64,000 bases of DNA from Prosopocoilus inquinatus (taxonomy: Eukaryota > Arthropoda > Insecta > Coleoptera > Lucanidae). Positions 12,317 to 23,415 of the stretch are shown in pieces. Below the pieces are notes generated by a model. The model was given only the letters and a program-made list of their open reading frames with translations, was not told the origin of the DNA and did no database searches. How positions within the stretch are numbered: position 1 is the first letter of the stretch; each line of letters begins with the position of its first letter. A program made the translations under genes and the position numbers. The stretch spans positions 59,146,713 through 59,210,712 of the forward strand of contig CM069871.1 of the NCBI GenBank assembly GCA_036172665.1. The letters run 5' to 3'.

Positions 12317-13814
12317 AGTCGTAGACTGGTCGAGACCACGGGAGCGTAAGTGGCGTAGGGTTTTTCTCGTGTGCAAAGTATTACGTGGCTTTGTTACTTT
12401 CAAACCTCCTCGCCGTTGAAGGGAGAGCGGTGTCGATTTTTTCTTGGATTCATTTATCTAATTAAAGTTTTTATTTTTTATAGAAAAGTTTAGTAAAAGA
12501 TGTGTAGAATAGGGATATCACCTCAGGACGTATGTATGTAAGTAATTCACGTGCCGAATCATTCATCTTGGGTAAAACGTGCGACAATATTTCGTGGACA
12601 CGTTGGAATTCAACTCGGAAAACTGACGGACTGGGTTGTGTTCGGAATAAATGCGGTGGCAGAAGCGGCATCACGACAGTCCAGATGTACCTGGGACATT
12701 CACGGCCTACTACTACCATCTCGCGACAGAAAATCAATAAAAGCTTGCTTACCTGGCCGTCTCCACAGGCTGTCAAGGCAGAACTGTCTCGCTTATTCCT
12801 TCTAAGTGCGCCTTTACCTTGGGGATAATGAAATACGTTAGGACTCAAGATGTTCGCGAATACTTTAACAATTATTTAGATTCTTTCACCCCCGCCCCGT
12901 TGTTTGTCCCCATTTGTGTAGATTTTTCCGACAATTACCTACCTTGGTTTTCAAGGACACACATACATTAAATTCGAGGAATTTGTATCATAACAGACAC
13001 TTGGGTTTGTAAAATATTGCCTTCGAATACATATAATAAAAATTGCATAAATAACTATTTTGTGTACTACTTTATTCATCCAGCTGCATCATTGATTGAA
13101 AAATTGCAGTGGAACTAAATTGATTAATCTAATAAATTATATAAATTTCGAAGACGTTATGAGTTATGTCTTCGAAATAATAACTTTTACGATGAGTAGT
13201 GGAAATATACGTGCATAGTGTACGTCGTTTCAGTAACAGTACTATTATTATAGGCATACGTCAATAAGAGCAAGGGGATCTTAACAGGAAGAGCCAATTG
13301 CCATAATGAGCTCATATACCGCCGTTTATTTCATTGAAATCATCGTTATGCTCGCCGCGTTCCTGCACATGACATCGTTGTGACTAAGGAAGTGGTGCGA
13401 ATGAGAGGTTAAGAAAGAGATGTAGAAGACATCTCGATCGGAATAAACGCTGTCATTCCGCACATAACACATGTTCATATACGTATATGTATAAAGTACC
13501 CGGTGAAGTTGAGGGTGGCGGCGGCATCGCGTGCTTAATGCGAATACAAAAGAGTCAAGCTTTTATTAATGCGATGATCGCAGCAGCCACTAAAAAAAAA
13601 AAACGATGTATTTTATTTATGAAGTTTGCATGTCGTCGTGAATATGTCGTTGGCATTTCAACCTTAAACTATATCGTTATTACGATATAATTAAATTTCT
13701 GATAATTTATTTTGTTTTATTACAATTCACACGCAGGTTTTACAATACAGAAATAATATCAAACATTTCTCATGATCAGGCGGCTCTCTACAGAGAGTCA
13801 GAGTTCAATCACTT
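12317..13814. other. No gene recognised; GC-richer patch at 12.47-12.85 kb
   Basis: At 12471-12848 three frames are open together on both strands (98 codons plus from an ATG at 12532; about 125 codons minus without an ATG). Simultaneous openness points to low stop density rather than coding, and no domain was recognised. A CTAAAAAAAAAAAACG homopolymer lies near 13590. The rest is AT-rich noncoding sequence. Confidence 0.45.
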
Positions 13815-14282
13815 GGGTATGATCACGATATACAGAACACTGGTACGCGCACTTCCCTATCTTCCCCATACAAAACGAGGCAGTCAAAAGTAGTGCCTAG
13901 TTACGTTATTTAAATTTTATCGCTAGATGACACCAATGTATGAAGGACTGTCACTAAACGTCATTAATGTACTCCTATAGGTTATATTACGTGTTGTTGG
14001 CACGGTTGTAGGCGACGTATATTCAGTATTTACGTGTGTATTAATGGCAAACTTTGGATGGTGTGTAATGAAATAGAGAATAAATGGCGACTGTCAAATT
14101 TAGCAAGCAATCAAACAGATGTAGAAAGATATTTACTAATGTTACGAGCAAGTACGTTTTGCCTTGATTTTTACAAACCTTTCAGAGGTTATTGGTATTA
14201 TTTGTTTCTTGTATCTGTTTGGTAGTGGTGGAAGAAAGGACAGATGTGAGATTAGCATTAGTTCAGTAGGAGCATACATTTA

Positions 14283-14410
14283 GGTCCAGTTTTACAAAGG
14301 CAGCTCAACTTTGAGCTGAGGCTTGAACCCTTAGCAACGATTATTTCAACAATCGTTGTGAGGGATTTAAGCCTCGGCTCAAAGTTAAACGCTCATTGTA
14401 AAACTGGGCC
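14283..14410. mobile_element. PIF/Harbinger-like MITE, TTA duplication
   Basis: A 128-bp element with ends GGTCCAGTTTTACAA and, as reverse complement, GGCCCAGTTTTACAA. Arms stay paired through TCAACTTTGAGCTGAGGCTT. It is flanked by TTA at 14280-14282 and 14411-14413. The 3-bp TWA target and GGSCC-type termini are usual for PIF/Harbinger MITEs. It sits inside the 13824-16649 element. Confidence 0.8.
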
Positions 14411-14632
14411 TTAGTTGAGGAATAGCATCATCTGTCAGTGTGCTTTGAATGATTTCATTTCCACTGACTTAACGATTTTTTACAATTTTTCTTAAAAATG
14501 TATCAAGCACACAAAATGTTGCTTTAATATTGTGACACCTGCATTTTGATTCATTCTTGAAGCCTTTCCAAAATCTATAATTAACAATATTTCATAATTA
14601 ATGGTATGAATCGTAAGTCTACTGGCCGGTTT

Positions 14633-15644
14633 CACAAAGCTTCGTTAAATATTTAAGTTCCGATTAACTCTGTAACAAATGATTAAATAGGAAAACAACT
14701 GCATTTAACGATGATTACTAAACGGCTCGCTCTGTAATCGGTCGTCAAATAGTCTTAATGCGCCGTTAAGTGTTTCACAAAGCTCGATTAAGAGATAACG
14801 CTTCGTTTACTTCTGTCTAATCAGGCGTTAGATTAATCGATAGAATTCCAGCGATTAAAAAGTAACGAGTGAATTTTCCATAGTTATTATAAAGCTTTCT
14901 TGATATAAGAATTCCACACATATATCTAAAAAATAATTATAATTTTATTTAAAAATGTAACGTACCTTAAATATTAAAAATAATGACATTTCGGAAATTA
15001 TTTTCAACAACAAACAATTCAAAATTATTTCAGAATGTCTGCAACCTCACTCTCTTCTCTGACGATAAATAAATACCTCCTTAAGGTAGGATTCATTTTA
15101 TAAGAGACAGAAATAATACTTTTAATGATTTGGATGATAATGAATTTAATGTTTTGCTTTTCCGAAGGAGTTATGGAACTCTTTGGTCCCACACTAGAAC
15201 CTGCAACAAGCAAAAATAAAACAATAGTGTTTTTCTCGTGTCATTGGCACCACAGATTGTACCCCATGTTAAAATTATTTCACCTGGTGGTAATCCCTCT
15301 GAGCTGTACCACAACAGAAAATATGTCTTTGCCATATATGTTCAAGTAATTCAATTGCACTAGTTTCCTTCCTCTCTTTCTTTTTTCCTTTTTCATTTTT
15401 CAAAATCACTAACTGCACGAATGCGAAGAATTTAAGATGTATCTAACCTCACACTACCTGACGCCATGGCGGACAGATTACTTTAAAGCGGTGTGAAAGT
15501 GGAAAGAGTAAACTCCAATTAGTTAATCAGAGATTAACATAACAGTTTTTTGTTTTGTGAAACAGCATCAAATTTTTAACACTGATTAAACTTAACGGTT
15601 GATTAGTTAATCAACGCTTTAACAGAGCTTTGTGAAACCGGCCA
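14633..15644. mobile_element. 1.0-kb inverted-repeat element, TAC duplication
   Basis: The left end TGGCCGGTTTCACAAAGCT at 14633 pairs with AGCTTTGTGAAACCGGCCA ending at 15644. TAC flanks both sides (14630-14632, 15645-15647). The TTTCACAAAGCT motif recurs at about 14772, and a related GTGAAACAG lies near 15557, so the subterminal regions are repetitive. Short frames inside (15025-15349, both strands) match nothing I recognise; lysine-rich codons on the minus strand near 15390 were not convincing as a Myb-like accessory protein. The 3-bp duplication and termini suggest a PIF/Harbinger relative, but TAC departs from the usual TWA. Confidence 0.7.
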
Positions 15645-17371
15645 TACATCTGTAACCCAAATTGGTTTGACAGCAGTTTTTACAAGATGCAAACACTCTG
15701 ACTGCAATCAGTGCAAATGAATCGAAGATGCTATTTGCTTCACTGTTCTTTGTCAATTTCTTCGAGATTAATAAATCATTTTATTTTCCGAAAGAGCCAG
15801 AGTGAAACGTAGATAAACTTTCATTACGTTGGTCATCATCATCAGTTTTTTCAAACTTGTGATGCAAATGAAGACAAGTGCTACTCTTACGGTAATCTTG
15901 GAGATGTAATCAGATTAAACAATATGTTTATTAAATTAGAAATAATATAAAGAAGGTTATGAGCCTCTCACATAACACTTGATATTTTCAGCTTCGATAC
16001 AATTAATTTGCAAGGTCATCAAACTTGAAGGAAACAAGCTGCTGTAACATTTAGGTGTTTTAACTTTATGCACTTTTGGTGTCACTTGCATGCAGAACTG
16101 ATGTTACTAGATAGGTACTTTTATGAGTTTATATTATCCACTCGTTATATTGAGTACATTTTAATCAGTACATCGGTCAGTTTAATGCCAGATGGATTGG
16201 TGGATATTCTAGGTTAGATAGCAATCTTACGATGAGTTCATGTTTATGTTAAAATCTCCTTGTTTCAATACAAATTAACTGTGAGAAGTCTTTCTATTTT
16301 GACTGCAATGTAACTAAATTAGGAAACGAATTAAATTATTCGCCAATACATACCCTCTTTAAATTAAAATTTCTACGCCTGACAACTTCGCTTTAAATTC
16401 ATAGTTAAAATTTAAAATGCAGTATTTAACCTCAAACCAGTTGTTGCGTACTGACCTCTGTTTATCTCTGCCCGTGTGTTTTGTGTTTACCACAAGAGCC
16501 TCAGAAGAACCGGCTGCGGAACTTAATTAAAATGACAGTCCGCGATACGGTTCTGCCATCTAGCGAATTTTTACAAACTACTCCACTTGCTCAAAAATTT
16601 TAAACTGAAAATCGCGCCGAGTGAGCGTACCAGTGTTCTCTATATCGTGGGTATGATATACCTTATTTTTTGATATAATTTGCAGATACGTTATATTCCG
16701 AAAAAATCATCGCAGTCATCGGAACACGGCAGATTAAGTGCGAGCGCACACGCTTATACGATAAGTAACAGATTTGCAATATCTCACGCTCATTATCATA
16801 ACCAAAAACGTAACACGACCTGGATAGTGTCGCGATAGAAATATTTGCAAAAAAATAATTAAATCAGAATTAGAGTTCACGTCACACAGTGGTCGAAATG
16901 TATAATCTAGCTGTGCAAAAATATAAAAGTAAGCAATACCAATTTAAAAAAGCCAATGTTTTTTGTGTAATATACTTCGGTAGTTACTAAGACGATATCA
17001 TAAAATTTTTAGTTATTTAAGTAACTGAGCGCGAGGTTTTTAAACCCCAAATACACAAAACAGTAAACGAAGCGCTGATGTTTCTCTTTTCTTCAGCCTG
17101 AAAGTGTGCATTTGTTTTTGAGATTCTGTTGCGACTTGCGTTTTCCGAAACTATTATGGATAATTCTCCTACAGGTAATATGAACATTAAATAGCCACCA
17201 TTTTAAATTTGAATCATTCTTTTATGCCAACTGACACGCTGTTGAAATTTATGATGTAGTAATTACTCATATCCGCTGATATTCGAGTTGAAATGTATTT
17301 ATGTACAATCACAAAGAATGTTTGTATTTAATTAATAAAAGAGTATGTGCACGAAATTGCTAACAAATATA

Positions 17372-17906
17372 CAGAGTGAATAAGAAGTAAGGAAGGTTGA
17401 TAGAGCCGCTATTATAGGTTTTACAAAAAAATGTTTTAAGTAAAAGTTAAATTACTATTTATTTGCCACAAACTAGCGTTTTTCATTTTTTCTTGTGACT
17501 AATCTTGGACTGAGACGTCATAATCTGAGGCTATGACGTCATAATCTGGGACTGTGACGTCATCCATGATTTTTTAAGTTACAAAGTCTAATTTCTTCTA
17601 CCCAGATTGATAAATTTCTTTTTTTACGGCCATATAAATTATAGGATTCTTTAAGAAAAGTTTTGAGAAGTCACAAAACAAAGTTCATTTCCCCGAAATT
17701 TTTCTTATCTCTATAATATTTTATAAAATCGTGAACAGAAAAAATTGAAAAAAATATAGGTTTTAAAGAAAATTATTGATGACGTCACAGTTCAAAATTA
17801 TGATGTCACAAGAAAAAAATTAAAAACGCCGATTTGTGGCAAATAATTAGCCATTTAACTTTTAAAACATTTTTTTGGAAAATTCATAATTTTTATTCAC
17901 ACTCTA
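17372..17906. mobile_element. Tc1/mariner-type MITE inside the Transib-like element
   Basis: The left end (TA)CAGAGTGAATAAGAAG and the right end, as reverse complement (TA)TAGAGTGTGAATAAAAA, are inverted, with arms of about 130-200 bp sharing AAAAAATGTTTTAA, AAAGTTAAAT, TTTGCCACAAA and TTCTTGTGAC. TA on each side (17370-17371, 17907-17908) fits the TA target of Tc1/mariner elements. No coding sequence. Confidence 0.8.
17509..17566. repeat. Three 21-bp units with TGACGTCA-like cores
   Basis: GACGTCATAATCTG starts at 17514 and 17535 and a third GACGTCATC at 17556, a 21-bp period. Two cores are perfect TGACGTCA palindromes, the bZIP/CRE consensus, and a further TGACGTCA lies at about 17780. They sit inside the MITE arms, so they are part of the element rather than of a host promoter. 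Confidence 0.65.
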
Positions 17907-18390
17907 TATTTATTTGCATTTTTTTGTATACGTTAATTAAATAGTGATTTATTTCATATTTTCATATTTGAACTCGAAAATCAACGGATACGAGTGCTTA
18001 CTATGCAATAGACTTCAACAACGTGCGAGTTGATTTAAAAGAAGAGTTCAAATTTAACATAATGGTATCTTCAATGTTCAATTACCTGAAGAGGAAAGTT
18101 TGGGAAAACCGAAATTGAAACAAAATCTTAAAAACAACACATTTTCAAGCTTAAGACGAATATGAGAATTTCGTTTATTGCTTTTTATATGCACTTAAAA
18201 ACCCTATCTTTAGTTACACAAATAATTACAACTTTCTTCTTCGAGTTCATCTGGGATGAGGAAAACCGAATCTGAGAGTGAAAATGGATAACTTTTATTT
18301 AAATACTATTTTTCAAATCGTTAAAATCAATAAATTTTTATGCTTTTAATTTTGGACAGCTAGATTAGGCATTTCGACCACTGTGCGTCA

Positions 18391-21009
18391 GTACAAATTA
18401 GAATCATGTAAAATGTTAGGGTTTGAAAACCGCTTCCTAAAAGTCACCCTGTATATTAAGTTTGCATTGCATTGATTTCCAGTGTTGCAATGATTGACAT
18501 CAGACATGGGTATGATGTGTCTGCTTTCATTGAGTTGAAAATGAAAATAAGTTCTTGCTATCGTCTTCATCTCGAAATAATTGGATTTTTATAACACAAA
18601 TGATCCCACACCACGTTTTAATTTTGTGGTGCAAATCGCGCACTGTTTCTCGCGTAAAATATCTTATAATAATCCGGCAATACACTATCCTATGATTCTC
18701 TCGCTGTTTCGCCATTTTTTATTGCCTTAAATAAATTTTATCGTTCGGAGTTTGTTACGTTAATTTTTTTTCGGGTAGCGGGTCGGGAAACGTGCGGATT
18801 CCTTTTTTAGGTGGCCTCTGTTGTTCAACTGAGTTCGGCCAGCTGTCGCTAGATGCCGTGAAATTCTACGTAAGGTGATCTGGTTTATCGGCAGGCACAA
18901 GCAGCGCACGAGGCGATGGCGCATTCGTTCGCTCGGAGACCTGGTACGCAGGGCATTGTCTTTTGTGAACCTTGGTTTGGCTTTCGCTTGTGCGGATTCT
19001 TGCCACTTCCTCTGAAGTTACCCCGTTATCGAGGGTCCGTTTGAACACGAATTTGGGGCGGACATAATTTTCTATGCTTAGTGAGAAACTAAGATAAATG
19101 TCTGTCCTCCATTTTGTGTAAACTTTTGCTTTCCATGTGCTCGGACATACGTTTGTTAATTCTTTTTTTTTGTTTTCCCCTTTTAGCACCTGGATGGGAG
19201 TAATATTTACACACTTTCTCGTGTGAAAGAGGGGCAATAAGTGCGCAGATTTTCAGATTTTCACCTGCAGAAAGCAGATTTTCCGCCGATTTCCTGACGT
19301 CAAGGGTTGTGCCGTCCTAATTCGACCGACCCCGCAGGTGAGGCGTTTTTTCCCGTGCTAACCTCCGCGAAGGATAAAACAACTAGGAGGACCATTTGTC
19401 CCGCCGAATTGGTTTGCAGAGCAGTTCCGCGTTCTCTTCGAACCCAAGTAGGAAAGTTCTTAATTTTACCTTTCTTTCGACCACCTGGAGTGCGGTGTGT
19501 GACGTCAGCGTCACCAGTGGCATCGTTTCGGGTCTTGCTCCTTCTACCGTTACGAAAAATTCTCTCGCAGTTTATTCCGCTATTCATTGTCGTGTATGTG
19601 ATTGCCCTTTTGGCTAATATTTTTCGCATTTTTTTGTCAACATCTTTTTAGACTGTATTTGGGTGTTAGTTTCCTTTCCTGTTGCGTTTGTCGGCTCCTT
19701 CATAGCATTACTGTAGCATTGTAATTTTGGTTCATGCGCTTCACAGTTAATGCTTGATATACATTTATATTCTTGTTAAAAAAAGAAAAAGAAAAGTTGC
19801 GAATAAAATTTGATATTGGTTTCTTGTAAGCCGACAAGTGAGTACTCCTGCAGAAGCGCTTCTTGCCCACGTTTTTGGGCTTTGCTACCCTTACTTATTC
19901 AATATATTCACTAATGGCTGCGCCATTAGTGGGTTTACTATTATATTTGAACTGTGTGCGGCATTTGCCATAATAAAGTGATTGATTTGGGGAGTAATAT
20001 TTTTGTTGGGTCACTTACATCACTCTGGAGAAAGGTTAAGGAAATTATTTTTTCTTTCGGGTTCCCTTTTACTTTACAGTTTCCGTTACACATGGAATTT
20101 GGATTTGAGGAGGTATACCGGCAGGAAGCGTGTCCTAGAGCGTTGAGCTTTCCGAGGACGAACCAAAACACATTTTCCTGGTTGTATACCTTCGCTACTA
20201 GCAAGTTACTTCGATACTCACAGTTTCCCTTACGCGCGGAATTTGGATTTGGAGGGTATACAAGTAGGGAGCGAATCCTAAGGTGTTGAACTTTTCGAGG
20301 ACAAACCAAGATACATTTTCCTGACTGTGTATCTTCGATACTAGCAAGTTGCGTAACCGCCCTTTCCTGTGACATCTTTCGAGGTTTCCCACGCCGTCTC
20401 AACTGAATGGGCATCGTTACGCAACTCTTGTCAACAGCACAGTCTTCGAGAGTTCGACCGACTTAGCTGCTGTAGGTTACGCGTTGGCACCTTAACCTGG
20501 TCTCCGATTTTCTACTTCACCTGGAAAATTTTTAGCTTTCAAAGCAAAGCTTACACCAAGCTGACTTTTGCTGATGTCGCGATGATTTTGATTCTTGCAA
20601 ACCCATGTGCCTTCTGCGTTAGGAATAAAGCCCGGTTTGTCTTTGTTAATTTGAGACGTGCCTGAAGCACTCAGTCGTCGTTGTGGTATCCTCAGGGCCC
20701 GGTGTAGATGTAGGATGGAGCTCTGCCCCATTTTCGCGGTATGTCCATCTGTACACATTTTTGTTCTTGTACTAATGTTTCCGTAACGTACGTCGTTTGG
20801 TCGACTATTACGAGGACGGAAACTCATTTCAGTTGTTTCAGCCTCGTCTACTTATATCTTCAGAATTGCCGGAATTAGACCACTTCTTATCTCTTTCTCA
20901 GCTCAATTAGGAGTCCTTGCTTATAATAATGGTTCAAATAGAAATCCGAATCTTTAAATAATAAAATATATTCAAATATAAGAGAAACTTTCGCACAATA
21001 ACAAGCATA
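18391..21009. other. No gene recognised; GC-richer 18.8-20.7 kb
   Basis: Frames of 100-157 codons are open on both strands at 18866-19237, 19300-19651 and 19941-20414, but several lack an ATG, none shows a known domain, and the longest (19941-20414, minus) is generated by the tandem repeat at 20077-20365. The pyrimidine-rich plus strand between 19.4 and 19.8 kb may be a decayed LTR or LINE leader; I could not show it. Confidence 0.4.
20077..20365. repeat. Two-unit tandem repeat, 144-bp period
   Basis: CAGTTTCC begins units at 20077 and 20221. Both contain GGAATTTGGATTTG, a GAGG(A/G)TATAC block, TTTYCGAGGACRAACCA, ACATTTTCCTG and CTAGCAAGTTRC. Identity is about 75%. This produces an apparent internal repeat in the minus-strand translation. 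Confidence 0.8.
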
Positions 21010-21480
21010 TTAACTCTTTTTATCTCATAGCGATTTAATTGGTCTTATTAGTCCCACCTCATACGAAAACAAAAAATACGTGCTAACCTTCATAGATGAT
21101 TTTACGCATTTTACTTCTACTTTTACGTTAAACGATAAAACAGAAATTTTGCGATATTTTAAACTTTTTCTCAAACTGCTACAGCTCAATTTAATTTAAA
21201 AATATCAAGATTTCTATGTGATAATGGGCGGGAATATATTTCTAAAGAAATAAGGGAATATTTTGAGAATGAAGGAATAAAATTTGAATTTACAGTTAGA
21301 TGCACACCGCAGCAAAATGGGGTAGCTGAGCGCATGAGCAAATCTATTCTTGAAAGAGCTCGTTGTACGATTCTAGGCTGCAAGTTGGGAAAGAGTTTCT
21401 GGTCGGAAGCTGTCGTAACGGCTACATATCTGATAAATAGAAGTCCAACTTCAACATTGAATGGAAAGCAACCAGCTGCT
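21010..21480 (+). pseudogene. Copia integrase core
   Basis: Translated pieces show HSDLIG (first catalytic Asp), then TFIDDFTHF, CDNGREY (second Asp) and QQNGVAERM (catalytic Glu), the D,D(35)E core that joins retroelement cDNA to chromosomes. A frame break occurs at about 21170-21180 (after LRYFK), and another near 21485, where the next frame resumes with FRIFGC. The zinc-binding HHCC domain is missing upstream. Confidence 0.85.
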
Positions 21481-21892
21481 GTATGAACAGAAACCTAATT
21501 TGAAGAAATTTCGTATTTTCGGCTGTGTATCGTATCTACTAATCCCCAAGGAACTCAGAAAAAGTAAATTTGATTCGAAGTCTAAGTTATGTTATCTTGT
21601 AGGATATTGTCCCAATGGATACAAACTTTGGTGTCCGGAAGAAAAGAAAATTCTTTTCGGAAAGAATGTAATTTTTCTGGAGGAAAAACTTGGTAAAGAA
21701 GAATTGCCTACAGAGACAAAGCAGAAAGAAAAATATGCAACAGTTGATAAATTAGAAGGAATGAACAAAGAAGGTGAAGAATTTTTCACGAAAGAAGACC
21801 AAGAAAATGGAGACGTAGTGGCAGAAATTGAAGAAGGCCAGGATATTTGGAAGATTATGCTATATTGGCTTCGAATGCTGAAACGTTCGTAG
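21461..21892 (+). pseudogene. Copia integrase C-terminal region
   Basis: A 143-codon frame with KPNLKKFRIFGCVSYLLIP and KLCYLVGYCPNGYKLW, the conserved region after the Copia integrase core, followed by a Lys/Glu-rich tail (residues about 70-130) that links to reverse transcriptase. It ends in a frameshift near 21870; the next frame overlaps it at 21847. Confidence 0.8.
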
Positions 21893-22584
21893 ATGATGTA
21901 CCGGAGAACTTTGAAGACATAGAGATGAGAAGCGACAAAATAGAATGGAAAAGAGCAGTAAAACAAGAATTAAAGACTCTCGAAGAAAATAAAACTTGGA
22001 CTTTAACTACATTACCACCTGGAAAGAAATTTATAAATAATAAATGGGTTTTTAAATTAAAACGAGATGAAGCGGGGAATTTAGAAAAATGTAAAGCAAG
22101 ATTAGTGATAAAGGTTGTAGCCAGCGGAAAGCATATAAGTTTGAAGAAACTTATGCCACTGTCGCACGTCTAACCACACAGAACTTTACTGTCGCTAGCT
22201 GCCAAAGAAAATTTTCAATTACAGCAAATGGATGTGAAAAATGCTTTTCTTCACGGAACTTTGAAAGAAGAAATCTACATGACAGTACCTAAAGGAATCG
22301 GATGCACAGAAGGACAAGTGTGTAAGTTAAATAGAACGTTATATGGGTTAAAACAAGCACCAAGAGTTTGGAATGAAGTATATGATACTTACACAAAGGA
22401 AATTGGATTGCTTCAATCGGATATTGATTAATGTTTATAAATTTATAATGGAAATACGAAACTTTACCTGTTAGTGTACGTCGATGACATACTGCTAATA
22501 GGAAATGATAAAGAAAAAATCGAAGAAGTTAAAACACAACTAAAGAGAAAATTTCCAATGAACATTTAGGGGAACCAAAATCAT
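21847..22584 (+). pseudogene. Copia reverse transcriptase, fragmented
   Basis: Three frames cover the domain: 21847-22173 (ENKTWTLTTLPPGKK and KWVFKLKRDEAGNLEKCKAR), 22228-22431 (QMDVKNAFLHGTLKEEIYM with the first catalytic Asp, then YGLKQAPRVW), and 22440-22560 (LYLLVYVDDILLIGND with the YVDD box). Breaks fall near 22110-22200, 22430 and 22560. All catalytic residues can be located, but not in one frame. Confidence 0.85.
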
Positions 22585-22586
22585 TT

Positions 22587-23415
22587 GTGGGAATTAACAT
22601 CTGCAGAAAAGAAAATGAGATATTTCTCAGTCAGCCTATTTATCTCCAAAATTTACTGAAAAGGTTTAACATGGAAGAATGTAAATCAAATTCTACACCT
22701 ATAGAAACTAAGCCTGAAGCAGGAAAAACATCAGAAGATGAAAATGAAAATTTAGATCAACCCTATCCAAAGCTAATAGGTTGTCTTATGTATACCATGG
22801 TAACAACCAGACCTGATATTAGCGCAGCTGTCAATTATTACAGCAGGTTTCAAAATTATTGGACGCAAGTTGAATGGAAAGGTTTGAAGACAATTCTAAG
22901 GTATATCAAGGGAACATTGGACCTACGACTCATTTATCAACAAAAGCAAGAAGATAGCTTGGTGGGTTACGCCGATGCAAATTGGGAAAGTGAAGAATAT
23001 AGAAAATCTATATTCGGATATTTATTGAAAGTTTTTGGAAACAGTTTCTTGGTCTACGAAACGACAAACGAGTGTTGCTTCTACCGAAGCAGAGTATATT
23101 GCTTTGGCAGTGGCCGCTACTGAACTATTGTGTATAAAAAATCTACTCGACGAACTCGGAAATTATATCCATCTGCCAGTAAAGATGTTTGAAGACAATC
23201 AAGCTTGCATTCACGTACTTCAGCGTTGGAAACACAAGCGTCTCAAACCTATTGAAATCAAATATAATTTCATTCGAGATCTCTACGCTAAGAAGATTTA
23301 AACGTCCAACATGTCAAGACTGAAGATCAAATAGCAGACATCCTGATGAAAGGTTTGCCAAGATGTCAATTTAAGAAACTACGCCTGCAGCTGAACTCGA
23401 CAGACATTTTTGAAT
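22587..23415 (+). pseudogene. Copia RT C-terminus and RNase H
   Basis: The frame 22587-23123 gives FVGINICRK-like connection sequence, YPKLIGCLMYTMVTTRPDIS and GYADANWES (RNase H Asp). A frameshift near 23030 leads to the frame 23035-23301 with VASTEAEYIALA (RNase H Glu) and FEDNQACIHV (third acidic residue). The tail IADILMKGLPR follows in another frame to a stop at about 23415. Confidence 0.85.

Larger units (their letters stand above)
13824..16649. mobile_element. DNA transposon with 8-bp target-site duplications (hAT- or P-like)
   Basis: The left end CACGATATACAGAACACTGG at 13824 is mirrored by the right end (the reverse complement from 16649 reads CACGATATAGAGAACACTGG). The first 31 bp match with two differences. 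A further inverted block (TCGCTAGATG...GGACTGTCA) lies about 97 bp in on the left and 83 bp in on the right. Both ends are flanked by GGTATGAT (13816-13823 and 16650-16657). Eight-bp duplications are typical of hAT and P superfamilies; the terminal CACGA fits neither consensus perfectly. No transposase was recognised inside, so the copy is non-autonomous. About 40% of its length is two younger elements (14283-14410 and 14633-15644). Confidence 0.75.
16885..18385. mobile_element. Transib-like DNA transposon (non-autonomous)
   Basis: The ends CACAGTGGTCGAAATG at 16885 and, as reverse complement, CACAGTGGTCGAAATG from 18385 are the start of a 36-bp terminal inverted repeat with three mismatches. 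CGTCA flanks both sides (16880-16884, 18386-18390). A 5-bp GC-containing duplication with CAC-initial termini is characteristic of Transib, the superfamily related to RAG1. The heptamer CACAGTG is followed after exactly 23 bp by an A-rich block (GCAAAAATA on the left, CCAAAATTA on the right). No transposase domain is visible in its 1.5 kb, over a third of which is a later MITE (17372-17906), so it is a non-autonomous derivative or relic. Confidence 0.75.
21010..23415 (+). mobile_element. Ty1/Copia retrotransposon pol, 5'-truncated and frameshifted
   Basis: Integrase, reverse transcriptase and RNase H occur in that order, which defines Ty1/Copia. The 5' LTR, gag, protease and integrase zinc finger are absent; similarity begins abruptly at about 21010. 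At least five frame breaks split the polyprotein. Downstream, AAATTTAGGAGGGG (about 23460-23473) looks like the polypurine tract, and TGTTAATATATG at 23474 could start the 3' LTR; its end was not found. A dead copy. Confidence 0.9.

Noticed and set aside
12471..12848. Overlapping open frames of 84-125 codons on both strands
   Set aside because: Three frames are open at once, the longest lacks an ATG, and no domain is visible; low stop density explains it.
17509..17566. CRE/bZIP enhancer cluster
   Set aside because: The TGACGTCA cores are repeated within the arms of a MITE and there is no nearby gene to regulate.
18866..20414. Several minus- and plus-strand frames of 100-157 codons
   Set aside because: They are open on both strands together, several lack an ATG, and the longest is created by the 144-bp tandem repeat.
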